This document shows, in pieces, positions 27,099 through 37,700 of a stretch of 63,057 bases of DNA. A model generated the notes under the pieces. It did not search any database. It saw only the letters and a list, made by a program, of their open reading frames with translations, and had not been told where the DNA came from. The stretch comes from an uncultured Clostridia bacterium (GTDB taxonomy: Bacteria; Bacillota; Clostridia; Oscillospirales; Acutalibacteraceae): positions 1 to 63,057 of the forward strand of contig CANBJR010000011.1 of assembly GCA_947369085.1 (NCBI GenBank), given 5' to 3'. The position numbers were made by a program, and so were the translations under genes. The stretch's first letter is position 1. Each line of letters opens with the position of its first letter.

Positions 27099-27323
27099 TT
27101 AAACCTCGACAAAAAACAGCCAATATCCGCTTGCATCCTTGCCTGCAACAAACTCCACACCACAGCTTTCGTATTTTGAAAACACATATATATTGCCGTT
27201 TTGGGGATTTGTAACAGATGCACAGCCGCCGGTGTGCTTCCACTTTTCGGAAAACACATTAAAACCTTTAATTAAAAAACTATCTTTTGAAGTTTTGCCG
27301 ACATATCTGTAATTACTTGCCAT
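27099..27323 (-). CDS. Hypothetical 74-aa protein
   Basis: Short protein with many aromatic residues and two cysteines. No recognised family. Its ATG lies inside the end of the PAP2 gene (overlap 11 nt), 9 nt after AAGAAGG, which supports real translation and coupling. It is followed 41 bp later by the beta-helix transferase gene in the same direction. Confidence 0.6.
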   Translation of the reverse strand: MASNYRYVGKTSKDSFLIKGFNVFSEKWKHTGGCASVTNPQNGNIYVFSKYESCGVEFVAGKDASGYWLFFVEV

Positions 27324-27903
27324 TATCATCAACCTTCTTATATTTTAAATCACCCGACAGCTTTTTATCAAATCCTGTTTTTCTGAAAATCAGTACGGTT
27401 AATACTGCGCAAGTCACACCAAGCAAAATTCCGCAAAGCACGTCGGACGGGAAGTGAACATAATTATAAAGCCTTGAAAATGCAATTAATACAGCGACTG
27501 CCATTGCCGGAATACCAAACCTTTTGTCACGGAGCAACATCACCGTTGCCGCCGCAAAAGACGAACAACTATGCCCCGATGGAAAGCTGTAGCTGTCAGG
27601 CGCCTTTATGAACGGCGTAACCGACGGATTTACCACAAACGGTCTTTCACGTGCGATAAGGTTTTTCAACCCTACTTCACCGATTAAAAATCCGACAATT
27701 ACTGCACACAGCACCATAACACCCGTTGCCCTTGTTTTACGAAAGCACATCATAATTACAGATGCAATTATCCATATGCCTCCTGCTTCGCCAATATAGC
27801 TGAAAAATGCCATTACATAATCAAGGAAAACACATTTTAAAGTATTCTGAATAAAATCAAGAACATGAAAATCTATTGTTTGAATTATCTCAAAAAAATT
27901 CAA
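27313..27903 (-). CDS. PAP2 family lipid/undecaprenyl phosphatase
   Basis: A 196-aa membrane protein with the three phosphatase motifs: KNLIARERP, PSGHSCSSF and SRLYNYVHFPSD. These give an acid phosphatase active site (His in motif 2 and motif 3) facing outside the membrane. Possible substrates are undecaprenyl diphosphate or phosphatidate. About five membrane helices. TTG start at 27903, 7 nt after AGGAGGT. First gene of a run with the 74-aa protein and the beta-helix transferase. Confidence 0.88.
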   Translation of the reverse strand: MNFFEIIQTIDFHVLDFIQNTLKCVFLDYVMAFFSYIGEAGGIWIIASVIMMCFRKTRATGVMVLCAVIVGFLIGEVGLKNLIARERPFVVNPSVTPFIKAPDSYSFPSGHSCSSFAAATVMLLRDKRFGIPAMAVAVLIAFSRLYNYVHFPSDVLCGILLGVTCAVLTVLIFRKTGFDKKLSGDLKYKKVDDNGK

Positions 27904-27978
27904 TAAGAATACCTCCTGTTAATTATAACAGATATTTTAAACATTATCAACACAATTATTAACATTGTTTTGCGTTTT

Positions 27979-29232
27979 TTATTGATTAATTTCAAAATAT
28001 TTCAACTTAGAATAAAGCATTTCGTCAACAACCGCCTCTATTTCCAATCCCTCGGAAACATATTCTTCGCAAATAAGCGTACCCTTAGTGCGGATTTCAT
28101 TTGCAAGCCCTGCATTTGTAAACGGAATAAGCAGTTTTACACGCTTCATTCTTACGGGAAGATTGTCTTCAATTGCCTGTAAGAGTTTGTCTACTCCCGT
28201 GCCGTTTTTTGCACTTATACGAATATACGAACAAAAATCCTGCGCCAAAACATCGTCCTCAACCAAATCGCACTTATTCAAAACGGTGATAATCGGTCTG
28301 TCACCGCATCCGAGAGATTCAAGCAAATCGGTTGTTACATTCATATGAGTTCTCGCTTCTTCACTTGAAGCGTCACAAACATTTAAAATTATATCAGACT
28401 GAGCCGCCTCTTCAAGAGTTGAACGGAAAGCCTCAACAAGATGATGCGGCAGTCTGCGAACAAGACCTACCGTATCAATCAGCATCACCGTAACGCCGCC
28501 TGGCAGTTTAAGCGCACGCGAAGTCGGGTCAAGCGTTGCAAAAAGTTTGTCCTGTGCAAGCACGCCTGCATCGGTCAAATAATTCATCAGCGTTGACTTT
28601 CCTGCGTTTGTGTAGCCGACTATTGCAACAGTTATTACGCCGTCCTTTTTGCGCCTTTTTCTAAGCATACCACGATGCTTTTCAAGGTCAGACAGTTCTT
28701 CTTTGAGTGTTTCCATTCTGCGCCTTATGTGACGTCTGTCGGTTTCAAGCTTGGTTTCACCCGGACCTCTTGTGCCTATACCTCCGCCGAGCCTTGACAT
28801 TGCAATTCCTTTACCCGTAAGGCGAGGAAGCATATATTTTAACTGTGCAAGCTCAACCTGAAGTTTACCTTCCTTTGAACGTGCTCTTTGAGCAAAAATA
28901 TCGAGAATCAGCGTTGTTCGGTCAATTACTCTCACATCAGTTACAGACTCCATATTTTTTATCTGTGTAGGCGAAAGCTCACTGTCAACTACAATTAAAT
29001 CTATCTCCTGCGCTTTGCAGATTTCGGTAATTTCAGCAAGCTTTCCCGTTCCGACATACGTTGCAGTTTCAACCTTATTTAAGTTCTGCGTAACCGAAAA
29101 AACAGGGTCGGCTCCTGCGCTTTTCACAAGCTCAAACAGCTCCTCAAGTGAAGCCTGAGCGTCATATTCTCCCGTATCAACGCTTACAAGCAGTGCTCGG
29201 GTTATTTTTTCTTCGTTGCTTTTAAGTTCCAT
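27979..29232 (-). CDS. hflX: Ribosome-associated GTPase HflX
   Basis: HflX binds the 50S subunit and rescues stalled or hibernating ribosomes. An N-terminal HflX domain contains the glycine-rich SRLGGGIGTRGPGETKLE stretch; the G domain shows GYTNAGKST (G1), DTVGLVRRLP (G3) and NKCD (G4). At 417 aa it is full length. AAAGGAA precedes the ATG. Transcribed alone, divergent from nadB. Confidence 0.95.
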   Translation of the reverse strand: MELKSNEEKITRALLVSVDTGEYDAQASLEELFELVKSAGADPVFSVTQNLNKVETATYVGTGKLAEITEICKAQEIDLIVVDSELSPTQIKNMESVTDVRVIDRTTLILDIFAQRARSKEGKLQVELAQLKYMLPRLTGKGIAMSRLGGGIGTRGPGETKLETDRRHIRRRMETLKEELSDLEKHRGMLRKRRKKDGVITVAIVGYTNAGKSTLMNYLTDAGVLAQDKLFATLDPTSRALKLPGGVTVMLIDTVGLVRRLPHHLVEAFRSTLEEAAQSDIILNVCDASSEEARTHMNVTTDLLESLGCGDRPIITVLNKCDLVEDDVLAQDFCSYIRISAKNGTGVDKLLQAIEDNLPVRMKRVKLLIPFTNAGLANEIRTKGTLICEEYVSEGLEIEAVVDEMLYSKLKYFEINQ

Positions 29233-29294
29233 AATATTTCCTTTGTTACAATTATTAGAATGATTACATTTAACAGTCCGAATTAAATAATTAC

Positions 29295-29347
29295 TTTACT
29301 ATTTTTCCAATTAGTAGTATAATATATCAGTATTCATTTGTAAATGA
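29295..29347 (+). promoter_or_regulatory. nadB promoter with a downstream palindrome
   Basis: TTTACT (29295-29300), 17-bp spacer, TATAAT (29318-29323). A perfect 14-bp palindrome TCATTTGTAAATGA follows at 29334-29347, around the expected transcript start. That is a good place for an NAD-responsive repressor; which one cannot be said. Confidence 0.55.
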
Positions 29348-29389
29348 CAGACTTTACAATTTATCAAATATTTTTCCGAGGTCTTATAT

Positions 29390-30859
29390 ATGGATAAAAA
29401 ATATGACGTCATTATTGTCGGCACTGGTGCCGCCGGTTTGTATGCTGCGCTGAATTTTCCGAAGGATATTAGCGTTCTGCTTGTTTCAAAACGTGAATTG
29501 CCGCTTTCAAACAGCTCGCTTGCACAAGGCGGCGTTGCCTGCGTACTTGACACCGTTCACGACAACTATAAACTTCATATAAACGATACGCTGATTGCAG
29601 GTAAGTATAAAAACAACCTTTCTGCAGTTGAAAAGCTTGTTTCGGAAGGTCCATTAGATGTAATGAAAATCAAGGAACTGGGTGTTGATTTTGACTTAAA
29701 CCCCGACGGCACTATGTGCAAAACGCTTGAGGCAGGCCACAGCCGCCACAGAATTGTTCATCACAAGGACTCAACAGGCAAGGCGATTGTTGACAGACTC
29801 ATTGAAGTTGTCAGCACTCTGCCTAACGTTACTATTTGCGATAACGCGCTTGTATATTCAATCGATAAGGCTCTAAACGGCTTTTACATAAGTATTTTGA
29901 AGGACGGCAAAAGCAGTCATTTCGGCTGTAACTACTGCTTGCTTGCCACGGGCGGAATAGGCAGAGTTTATAAGTACACAACAAACTCAGCAATTGCAAC
30001 CGGTGACGGAATTGCGTTTGCGTATATGCTCGGCGCAAAAATAAACCATCTTTCACGTGTGCAGTTTCACCCAACGGCATTTGCCGCTGATAAAGACAGA
30101 GAGCGTTTTCTGATAAGCGAAGCGGTACGAGGTGAGGGCGCTGTTCTTTTAAACTGCAACGGCGAACGCTTTGCTTTTGACTACGACAGCAGGGGTGAGC
30201 TTGCACCGAGAGATGTTGTATCAAACGCAATTATAAGAGAATCAATTAAAACTAAAAGCGAGAATTTTTATCTTGATATAACTCACAAGCCTGCTGATTT
30301 CCTTAAAGAAAGATTTCCGATGATTTCTCAGAGATGTCTTGAAGAGGGCGTTGACATTACAAAAGACAGAATCCCCGTCTTTCCGTGCCAGCACTACCTT
30401 ATGGGCGGAATCAATGTTGACCTTGACGCAAAAACATCGATTGACGGTCTGTATGCCGCAGGTGAATGTTCTCACACAGGCGTTCACGGCGCAAACCGCC
30501 TTGCAAGCAATTCACTTCTTGAAGCGCTTGTATTTTCACGCTCGGCGGCACAGGACATTACCCAAAGGATTAAAAAATACGGCAGAAAACCGCTTGGCAG
30601 GGAGCCTGCTTATAAATCCACCGACGGCACACCTATGCCGCACGGATATCGCTCGCAGATAAGAGAGATTTTGCAGGACACTTACTTTGTAATTCCGAAG
30701 CCTGAAAAGTATGACGAAAGTTATGAAAAGGTTGAAAAAATTGTCGACGCACTTTTCAGCGAGGATTACGAAATTACATCTGACCTTGTTGAAGCCAGAA
30801 GCATTGCAATTGTTGCAAGCATAATTCTTGAAGAAGTACGGGAGGGCATTAACCTATGA
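29390..30859 (+). CDS. nadB: L-aspartate oxidase
   Basis: NadB oxidises L-aspartate to iminoaspartate, the first step of de novo NAD synthesis; in anaerobes fumarate can be the electron acceptor. FAD-binding VGTGAAGLYAAL is at the N-terminus. The SSLAQGGVA, HRIVHHKDSTGKAIV and EAVRGEGAVLLN active-site blocks and the late GECSHTGVHGANRLASNSL are typical. It is 489 aa. Its stop overlaps the nadC start (ATGA). No nadA (quinolinate synthase) is in the window, so it must lie elsewhere or be missing. Confidence 0.95.
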   Translation: MDKKYDVIIVGTGAAGLYAALNFPKDISVLLVSKRELPLSNSSLAQGGVACVLDTVHDNYKLHINDTLIAGKYKNNLSAVEKLVSEGPLDVMKIKELGVDFDLNPDGTMCKTLEAGHSRHRIVHHKDSTGKAIVDRLIEVVSTLPNVTICDNALVYSIDKALNGFYISILKDGKSSHFGCNYCLLATGGIGRVYKYTTNSAIATGDGIAFAYMLGAKINHLSRVQFHPTAFAADKDRERFLISEAVRGEGAVLLNCNGERFAFDYDSRGELAPRDVVSNAIIRESIKTKSENFYLDITHKPADFLKERFPMISQRCLEEGVDITKDRIPVFPCQHYLMGGINVDLDAKTSIDGLYAAGECSHTGVHGANRLASNSLLEALVFSRSAAQDITQRIKKYGRKPLGREPAYKSTDGTPMPHGYRSQIREILQDTYFVIPKPEKYDESYEKVEKIVDALFSEDYEITSDLVEARSIAIVASIILEEVREGINL

Positions 30860-31701
30860 TTTTAAACAGCATTTATGTTGACAATCTTATTAAAACAGCT
30901 TTGCTTGAGGACATTAACTACCTCGACACCACAACCGATTATCTGATTGACGAAGAGCAGGAAAACACCGCTAAATTTCTTGCAAAAAGCGACGGCGTAC
31001 TCTGCGGACTTGAGGTTGCATTAAGAGTATTTGAAATTTTACAGCCTAACGGATTTGAATCAAAGGTTTTCAAAAAAGACGGCGACAAGCTTGAAAAAGG
31101 CGACATTATTGCAGAAATTCACGGAAAGACAAGAACAATTTTAAAAGGTGAACGCACTGCCCTTAACCTTATTCAGCATATGAGCGGAGTTGCAACGGCA
31201 ACAAACAAAGCCGTAGAACTTGTAAAGGGCACTAACGCTTCAATTGCAGATACAAGGAAAACTCTTCCGGGAATGCGTCCTCTGCAAAAATATGCCGTAA
31301 CTGTCGGCGGCGGCAGAAACCACCGCTACAATCTCTCCGACGCCGCAATGCTTAAGGACAACCACGTTGACGCAGGCGGCGGAATTGCAAACGCTGTTGC
31401 AAAGCTCAAGACCAAGCTCGGTCATATGACAAAGGTTGAACTTGAAGTAAGAAACCTTGACGAGTTACAGCAGGCTCTTGACGCGAATGTTGACGTAATT
31501 ATGCTCGACAATATGAGCACAGAAATGATGAAAAAGGCTGTTGAAATTACCGACGGCAGAGCATTGCTGGAGGCAAGCGGAGGAATTACCGATGAAAGAC
31601 TGCGTGAAATTGCCGAAACAGGTGTTGATATTATTTCAATGGGCGCACTCACCCACTCGGTAACAGCGTTTGACATTTCATTAAAAATTGCTAAGGATTA
31701 A
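30856..31701 (+). CDS. nadC: Nicotinate-nucleotide pyrophosphorylase (carboxylating)
   Basis: NadC turns quinolinate and PRPP into nicotinate mononucleotide. Visible are KGERTALNLIQHMSGVAT, the DTRKTLPGMRPLQKYAV motif, GGGRNHRYNLSDAAMLKDNH, and the barrel end VDIISMGALTHS. At 281 aa it is full length. It overlaps nadB by 4 nt and is translationally coupled. Confidence 0.96.
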   Translation: MILNSIYVDNLIKTALLEDINYLDTTTDYLIDEEQENTAKFLAKSDGVLCGLEVALRVFEILQPNGFESKVFKKDGDKLEKGDIIAEIHGKTRTILKGERTALNLIQHMSGVATATNKAVELVKGTNASIADTRKTLPGMRPLQKYAVTVGGGRNHRYNLSDAAMLKDNHVDAGGGIANAVAKLKTKLGHMTKVELEVRNLDELQQALDANVDVIMLDNMSTEMMKKAVEITDGRALLEASGGITDERLREIAETGVDIISMGALTHSVTAFDISLKIAKD

Positions 31702-31768
31702 TTAAATTACGAGAGCAACTTAAACTGTTTTACGTATTTTACTTTATTAAAATAAGGTGGTATTTGTT

Positions 31769-32335
31769 TTGAACAAAAAAGTTATGATGTTGTGTGAAAG
31801 TGCTGTTATGATTGCGCTTGCAACTGTTTTGAGTATGCTTAAAATTGAATGGCCGTTCGGCGGAAGTATTACTGTCTGCTCAATGCTCCCGATTCTTATT
31901 ATTGGCTATCGCTACAAGCCTTTGTGGGGATGTTTTACCGGCGTTGTTTACGGACTTATTCAGCTTTTGCTCGGTATGTCAAACTTTACTTATGCAACAT
32001 CGGGAATTGCAGTTGTTACGATTGCACTTTTTGACTACCTGATAGCTTACGGCGTTGCGGGACTGGGCGGAATTTTCAGAGGAGTTAAAAATCAAGCAGT
32101 CGGCTTGGGACTCGGAGCAATGCTTACCGGCTTTTTGCGTTTTGTTTGTCATTTTATAAGTGGTGTTACTGTATGGGCAGGTTTTGCCGAGGATATGCCT
32201 GCATGGCTTTATTCTCTAACCTACAACGGCGCATATATGTTGCCCGAAACGATTATTCTTATTGTCGGAGCTGTTTTAATTGGTCTGATTATTGATTTCA
32301 GAAATCCTAAGCTTAAAGGTATAAAACGAAAATAA
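31769..32335 (+). CDS. thiT: ThiT-like thiamine ECF transporter S component
   Basis: About 188 aa with six membrane segments. The WPFGGSITVCSMLPIL segment and the later W and E residues around GGIFRGVKN / ISGVTVWAGFAEDMPAW match the substrate-binding S component of the thiamine ECF transporter. The energising EcfAAT module is not in the window. Start is TTG 31769, 8 nt after AAGGTGG. No TPP riboswitch was seen in the 67-bp gap after nadC, so it may share the nad transcript. Confidence 0.85.
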   Translation: MNKKVMMLCESAVMIALATVLSMLKIEWPFGGSITVCSMLPILIIGYRYKPLWGCFTGVVYGLIQLLLGMSNFTYATSGIAVVTIALFDYLIAYGVAGLGGIFRGVKNQAVGLGLGAMLTGFLRFVCHFISGVTVWAGFAEDMPAWLYSLTYNGAYMLPETIILIVGAVLIGLIIDFRNPKLKGIKRK

Positions 32336-32416
32336 TCATTCCATACATTTTACGACTAATTCCAATTTAATTTGGATACAATGACAAATACAGACAATAA
32401 TATAGCAAATAATTTG

Positions 32417-32445
32417 TTGAACTGTTGGTTTATATGTGGTATCAT
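32417..32445 (+). promoter_or_regulatory. Promoter of the debranching enzyme gene
   Basis: TTGAAC (32417-32422), 17-bp spacer, TATCAT (32440-32445), about 49 bp before the start codon. Confidence 0.55.
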
Positions 32446-32493
32446 TTTTTTGATGTCCGCCATTTTGGCTGCAATATTGGGGAGGAATATTGA

Positions 32494-34578
32494 ATGTTAA
32501 GGGATTTAAAGCCAACCGACAAAGTCTGCGGTTTTGATGTGCGTCCCGGTCATTATCTTGAAAACGGCGCAACGCCTGTTCGAGGAGGAGTTAATTTCAC
32601 CATAACTTCTTTTTCAGCGACCTCTTGCACACTGTTGCTTTTTAAACCGCTTGAAGACGAGCCGTACGCAAGGATTCCGTTTCCTGAATCCTATAAAATC
32701 GGCAATACTTACTCAATGATTGTTTTCGGACTTGAAATAAACGAATTTGAATACGCTTACTCGCTTGACGGTCCGTATGACGAAAACAAAGGTCTGATAT
32801 TTGACAAAAACAAGTATGTGCTTGACCCTTACGCAATGGCTGTAACAGGACAGAGCGGCTGGGGCAACAAGCAGAAAAGCGAATGCGTCTACAAGGCTCG
32901 TGTTGTTTCAAACGATTACGACTGGGGAAATTTTAAAAAGAAAAACCTTCCTCTTGAAGAACTTATTATATATGAAACTCATGTCAGAGGATTTACTCAA
33001 GACAAGTCCTCAAATGTTAAGCACAATGGCACTTTTGCGGGAATAAAGGAGAAAATCCCGTATTTAAAGGAGCTTGGCATTAACGCTGTTGAGCTTATGC
33101 CGATTTTTGAATTTGACGAAATGGGTTCATCACGCACATTTAACGGTGAAAAGCTTTATGATTACTGGGGTTACAACACCGTTTGCTTCTTTGCTCCGAA
33201 TACAAGCTACGAATCTGCCCATGAGCATCACCGTGAGGGCCGAGAGCTTAAAAGCCTTATACGTGAATTGCAGGAAAACGGAATTGAAGTAATTTTAGAC
33301 GTTGTATTTAATCACACTGCCGAAGGCAACGAATTGGGTCCTCACTTTTCGTTTAAGGGACTTGACAACAATATTTACTATATGCTTACCCCTGATGGCA
33401 AGTATTACAATTTCAGCGGCTGCGGAAACGTTCTTAACTGCAATCACCCGATGGTTCAGGAGTTTATTTTAAATTGTCTGCGTTACTGGGTTACGGAGTA
33501 CAGGGTTGACGGTTTCCGTTTTGACCTTGCATCAATCTTAGGCCGTAACGAGGACGGCTCGCCTATGGACAAGCCTCCTCTGCTAAAGAGCCTTGCGTTT
33601 GACCCGATTTTAAGCAATGTAAAACTGATTGCCGAGGCGTGGGATGCAGGCGGACTTTATCAGGTCGGAAGCTTCCCCTCGTGGAACAGATGGGCTGAAT
33701 GGAACGGCAAATACCGTGACGATATGCGCAGATTTTTAAAGGGTGACGACAACCTTGCGTGGGCTGCCGCTCACAGACTGACAGGTTCAAAGGATCTTTA
33801 CGACCCGGCTTACAGGGGCAACAACGCTTCTGTAAACTTCCTTACCTGTCATGACGGCTTCACTCTTTACGATATGTACTCATACAACGAAAAGCACAAC
33901 TATAAAAACGGCTGGAACAATAACGACGGCGCCAATGACAACAACAGCTGGAACTGCGGTGCCGAGGGTGAAACAAACGACAAAAACGTTAACGAGCTTC
34001 GACTAAAGATGTGCAAAAATGCTTTTGCAACGCTTATGTGCAGCAGAGGTGCAGCACTGTTCCTTGCAGGTGATGAATTCTGCAACACGCAATTTGGCAA
34101 TAACAACGCTTATTGTCAGGACAACATAACCTCGTGGCTTGACTGGAGCAGAAAAGAAAAATACAAAGATGTTTTTGAATTTTTCAAATATATGATTTCA
34201 TTCCGCAAGCGTTTTCACGTTATAACGGCTAACAGACGTGAAGCCACGTGCAGTTTTCCGCCCGAAAGCATACATTCCTGTATTCCGTGGAACACAGAGT
34301 TTGACTCAAACACAAGAATGATTGGAGTAATGTATGCAGGTGCAGACAGAAATAACCCTGCGCTTGACGAAATTGTATATTTCGGAATTAACACTTACTG
34401 GAATGACGTTAACGTTGAGCTTCCTGCACTCCCGACAGATTACGTTTGGAAGTTATACGTTGATACGGGCAGAAGTTCAAATGACGTAATTACGGAAAAT
34501 AAAAATATTATTCTTTATAATCGCAGAATCACAATGCACGGCAGAACCGTTATCGCCGCCGTTGCACAAAAACAATAA
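32494..34578 (+). CDS. glgX: Glycogen debranching enzyme GlgX / isoamylase-type
   Basis: A 694-aa GH13 enzyme that cleaves alpha-1,6 branches in glycogen or starch-derived dextrins. A CBM48-like N-terminal domain (to ~residue 140) precedes the catalytic barrel. The four GH13 regions are visible: DVVFNHTAEG, GFRFDLASIL (nucleophile Asp), IAEAWDAGG (acid/base Glu) and FLTCHDGFTL. No signal peptide, so it is cytoplasmic. GGGGAGG precedes the ATG. Transcribed alone, ending at a bidirectional terminator. Confidence 0.92.
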   Translation: MLRDLKPTDKVCGFDVRPGHYLENGATPVRGGVNFTITSFSATSCTLLLFKPLEDEPYARIPFPESYKIGNTYSMIVFGLEINEFEYAYSLDGPYDENKGLIFDKNKYVLDPYAMAVTGQSGWGNKQKSECVYKARVVSNDYDWGNFKKKNLPLEELIIYETHVRGFTQDKSSNVKHNGTFAGIKEKIPYLKELGINAVELMPIFEFDEMGSSRTFNGEKLYDYWGYNTVCFFAPNTSYESAHEHHREGRELKSLIRELQENGIEVILDVVFNHTAEGNELGPHFSFKGLDNNIYYMLTPDGKYYNFSGCGNVLNCNHPMVQEFILNCLRYWVTEYRVDGFRFDLASILGRNEDGSPMDKPPLLKSLAFDPILSNVKLIAEAWDAGGLYQVGSFPSWNRWAEWNGKYRDDMRRFLKGDDNLAWAAAHRLTGSKDLYDPAYRGNNASVNFLTCHDGFTLYDMYSYNEKHNYKNGWNNNDGANDNNSWNCGAEGETNDKNVNELRLKMCKNAFATLMCSRGAALFLAGDEFCNTQFGNNNAYCQDNITSWLDWSRKEKYKDVFEFFKYMISFRKRFHVITANRREATCSFPPESIHSCIPWNTEFDSNTRMIGVMYAGADRNNPALDEIVYFGINTYWNDVNVELPALPTDYVWKLYVDTGRSSNDVITENKNIILYNRRITMHGRTVIAAVAQKQ

Positions 34579-34591
34579 TGATTATTTCAAC

Positions 34592-34624
34592 AAAAACAGG
34601 CATCAAATGACGCCTGTTTTTTCT
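34592..34624. terminator. Bidirectional terminator between glgX and the protease gene
   Basis: An AAAACAGGC / GCCTGTTTT stem with an inner TCA/TGA pairing, followed by TTT on the plus strand and TTTTTGTTG on the minus strand. Confidence 0.8.
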
Positions 34625-34702
34625 GTTTTAAAAGATAAACAATAATGATTAATATTAGTTCAAAGTTCAGTAACCATTAGCTTCAAACTCAGAACTATCA
34701 AA

Positions 34703-37700
34703 TCAACCTGCCGCACCGCCATCAAGCGAATCTATAAGTCCTGCTGTGTATTTCTGAATATCTGTTGCATTATTAATATTTATTTTACCATACGTCTCGC
34801 CGACAATTGCATTACAGCGCTGTATCGAAGAAAGCTCTGCATCATCGACAAGCCATTTTTCAATAAGCGTAGCGTCTAAAACATTTACGATTCCGTCAAG
34901 GTTTACGTCGCCCTTTATAAACACGCTGTAATCAAAAAGCTCGCCCGAAGCTTCTCTCTCCTGTGTTTCAAGATTAACAAATTTAAGTCCGTACCTATCC
35001 GCATAGTTCTTTGCCGCCGTATTTGGATAGCCGTTAATTATAAAGTCCGTAATCATCAAGGATTTAAATTCAAGCTCGCTCATTCCTGTATAAGCAAAAG
35101 CATTTTCGCCTATTTCTTCAACATTTTTTCCAAGTGCTACACTTTTAAAGGCACAACTTGAAAAAGCTCCTACGGAAATCACCTTAACACTGTCGGGCAA
35201 AATAAGGTCGCATATACTTACACAATTTTTAAATGCGCTCTCCCCTATTTGGCTAAGCGAATTTCCGAACTCAATATTTTTAAGCTTTTTGCAGTTTTCA
35301 AAAGTGCTTCCGCCTATTGATATAAGGCTGTCGGGCAGTTTTATGTCCGTAAGTTCGGAACAATCGCTGAATGCTCTCCACTCAAGACTTTCAACACCAT
35401 CCTCAACAACAACCTTTTCAAGCGCCGGCATTCCGGTAAACGCATTAGATGAAACACTTTTGAATTGTCCGGAGATTATTACTGAAGTAATTTTGTCGGA
35501 ATGTAATATATCAGAGCTGAAGTATTCGGATAAACCTGAAATTTTTCTTCCGAACATTTCCGATGGAATTACCATTTCGGGTGAATCACCGTTATAGCTA
35601 ACCAGCATTAACTCTCTTGTTTCCAAATCACCTGCAACACCGTAACCATTACTGTCAGACATATCGCAGACTAGATCAAGATAAACTTCTCCGCTTGTTT
35701 CGTCAACAACATAAGCGTTGCCGTCAAATGATAACGGAGCTCCGTTAACCTTTGCAGAGGTAATTATTCCGATAAAGCTTTCAACCGTACATTTGCCGTC
35801 GGTTAATTTAATTATCGGCACACTGTCATTGTCTGCCGACAATGAACTAACAGTCATATTTTCATTACAAACCATATTTTCGGAAAAAATCTGTGTATCT
35901 TTTGAAGAGCAGTTTTCTATTGTTGTTTCGTAACCGCTTAGATAATACAGTCCTGCCGAATCAACACCGTAAACCGTTGCGTTAATAATATTGCAGTCAG
36001 TCAGCTTACATTCCATTAAATAAGAACCGATAACTGCGGCTGAATTTGCTTTTAATTTGCAGTTTGTTACATTGCAGTTTTCGATTATCGAGTTAGTGCA
36101 GAAATTAGAAATTAACATCGCACTGTTATCAGAAGTTACCGAACAGTTTTCTAAAGTCACATTTTTAACAGTGGCATTGTAAAGCTCGCCAAACAAGCCT
36201 GATTTATAATTGTCCCTTGAGTCAATTACAAAATTGCTCATTTTGTGTCCGTTTCCGTCAAAGATTCCGCTGAAAGCATATTTGGTGTAAATAGTCTGAA
36301 TTTCACTTCCGCCGAAGTCTAAATCGGCACCGAGTACTATTTTATTAATACTTCTGTCGCCTTTATCTTCAACTTGACTTATAAGTCTGCTGTAGTCATC
36401 AACGCTGTTTACAGTAAAAGTAAAATTCTTTACTTTGTCTATGCTGCATTTCAGCAAACAGTATTCATTGTCCATACTGTTTTGCGAGGAATTACTGTCG
36501 GCAAGAATTGATTTTGCAGTTTCAAGGTTAACTCTTAACTCTTCAAGAACATCTGCACCGACGCCTTCATCGGGTACAAGATTTTCACCTGTCTTTACAA
36601 GCTCCTCAAGCGCTGTTTTGCGTACTTCGCCGTCATTTGAGGTGTATGCCTTTATTGCGGCGTAACCGCATTCAGGTTTATCGGCAACATCTGCCCAGCC
36701 TTCGCCGCTTTTCATACAATAGCTTCTGCCTGAAACCTCGTTGTTGCTGTCGGATTTAAAATTCAGAAAAAGGTCTGAATTACTTTTTACTACAACCGAA
36801 AACGTATCGCCTGCGCCGAGAGTTACATTATCGGGACAGTCAACCGTGTGAATACCCGTAAAGTCAATTGAGCAATCAAAGCTTGATATAAGATTACCAT
36901 CCTGCGGTGAAGTAAATCCGCTGTTCAGCTTATAAATTTCAATTTCTACATCAGCAGCACCTACTGTCTGCAGACAAATCTGCTTTAGCACCTCGTTGGA
37001 TTTTGCCGTAAAAACATTTGCGGCTGACTCAACGTTGAATCCTGCATATGATGTAAGCTGATGCTGATAAATATTGTCAAATTCATCAACGCTCTGCATT
37101 TCATAGCTTGCAACACAGCTTAATGGAGTTTCATAGGACATCCAGAAGTATCCCTCATACCCTTTAGCAGTACTGCAGTTCTCTTCGCCCCAGCTGTTTT
37201 TGCAAAGCCATGCGCCGTCATTTTCAGGCTGCATTTCAGGGTTAAAGTTCTCTTTGCTAAAGCTGTCATCCCATCCTACTGCTACAACAAGGTGAGCCTG
37301 ATTATAACTGCCGTCAATCGGATTTCCGTTGTCATAATAAGACTGCATTCCGTCAACCATATAGGTATTTGAATAAAAGCAGTTGTAATTAATTACCACA
37401 GCGCCCTTTTCAATAACGGTTTTCTTAATAAGCGCATTATCATTTGTAAGCTCATTATAATCTTTCAGACGATAATCCGAATAATATCTAAGCCCTTCAG
37501 GGCAGCTGTCTTTCGATTCGTACGGCAAAAGGTTTTCGGGATATGCGCCGTAGCCTGCACTAAGTCCATGTGCTACCATATCGGCAGAGCCGCCGGTACT
37601 TCCTTTGGCAGGGTCATTAATATAGTCGCCGTAAAGCGGTGAACTTTTATCGTCACAATTTGTATGAATATACCATGTGTGACCGCTTTCTGAGAGGTCA

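Noticed and set aside
27058..27243. 62-codon upstream extension of the beta-helix transferase
   Set aside because: It overlaps the 74-aa gene on the same strand in another frame and lacks a ribosome binding site; ATG 27057 has AGGAGA.
31702..31768. TPP riboswitch before thiT
   Set aside because: The gap is only 67 bp and no TPP-type conserved CTGAGA segment is present.
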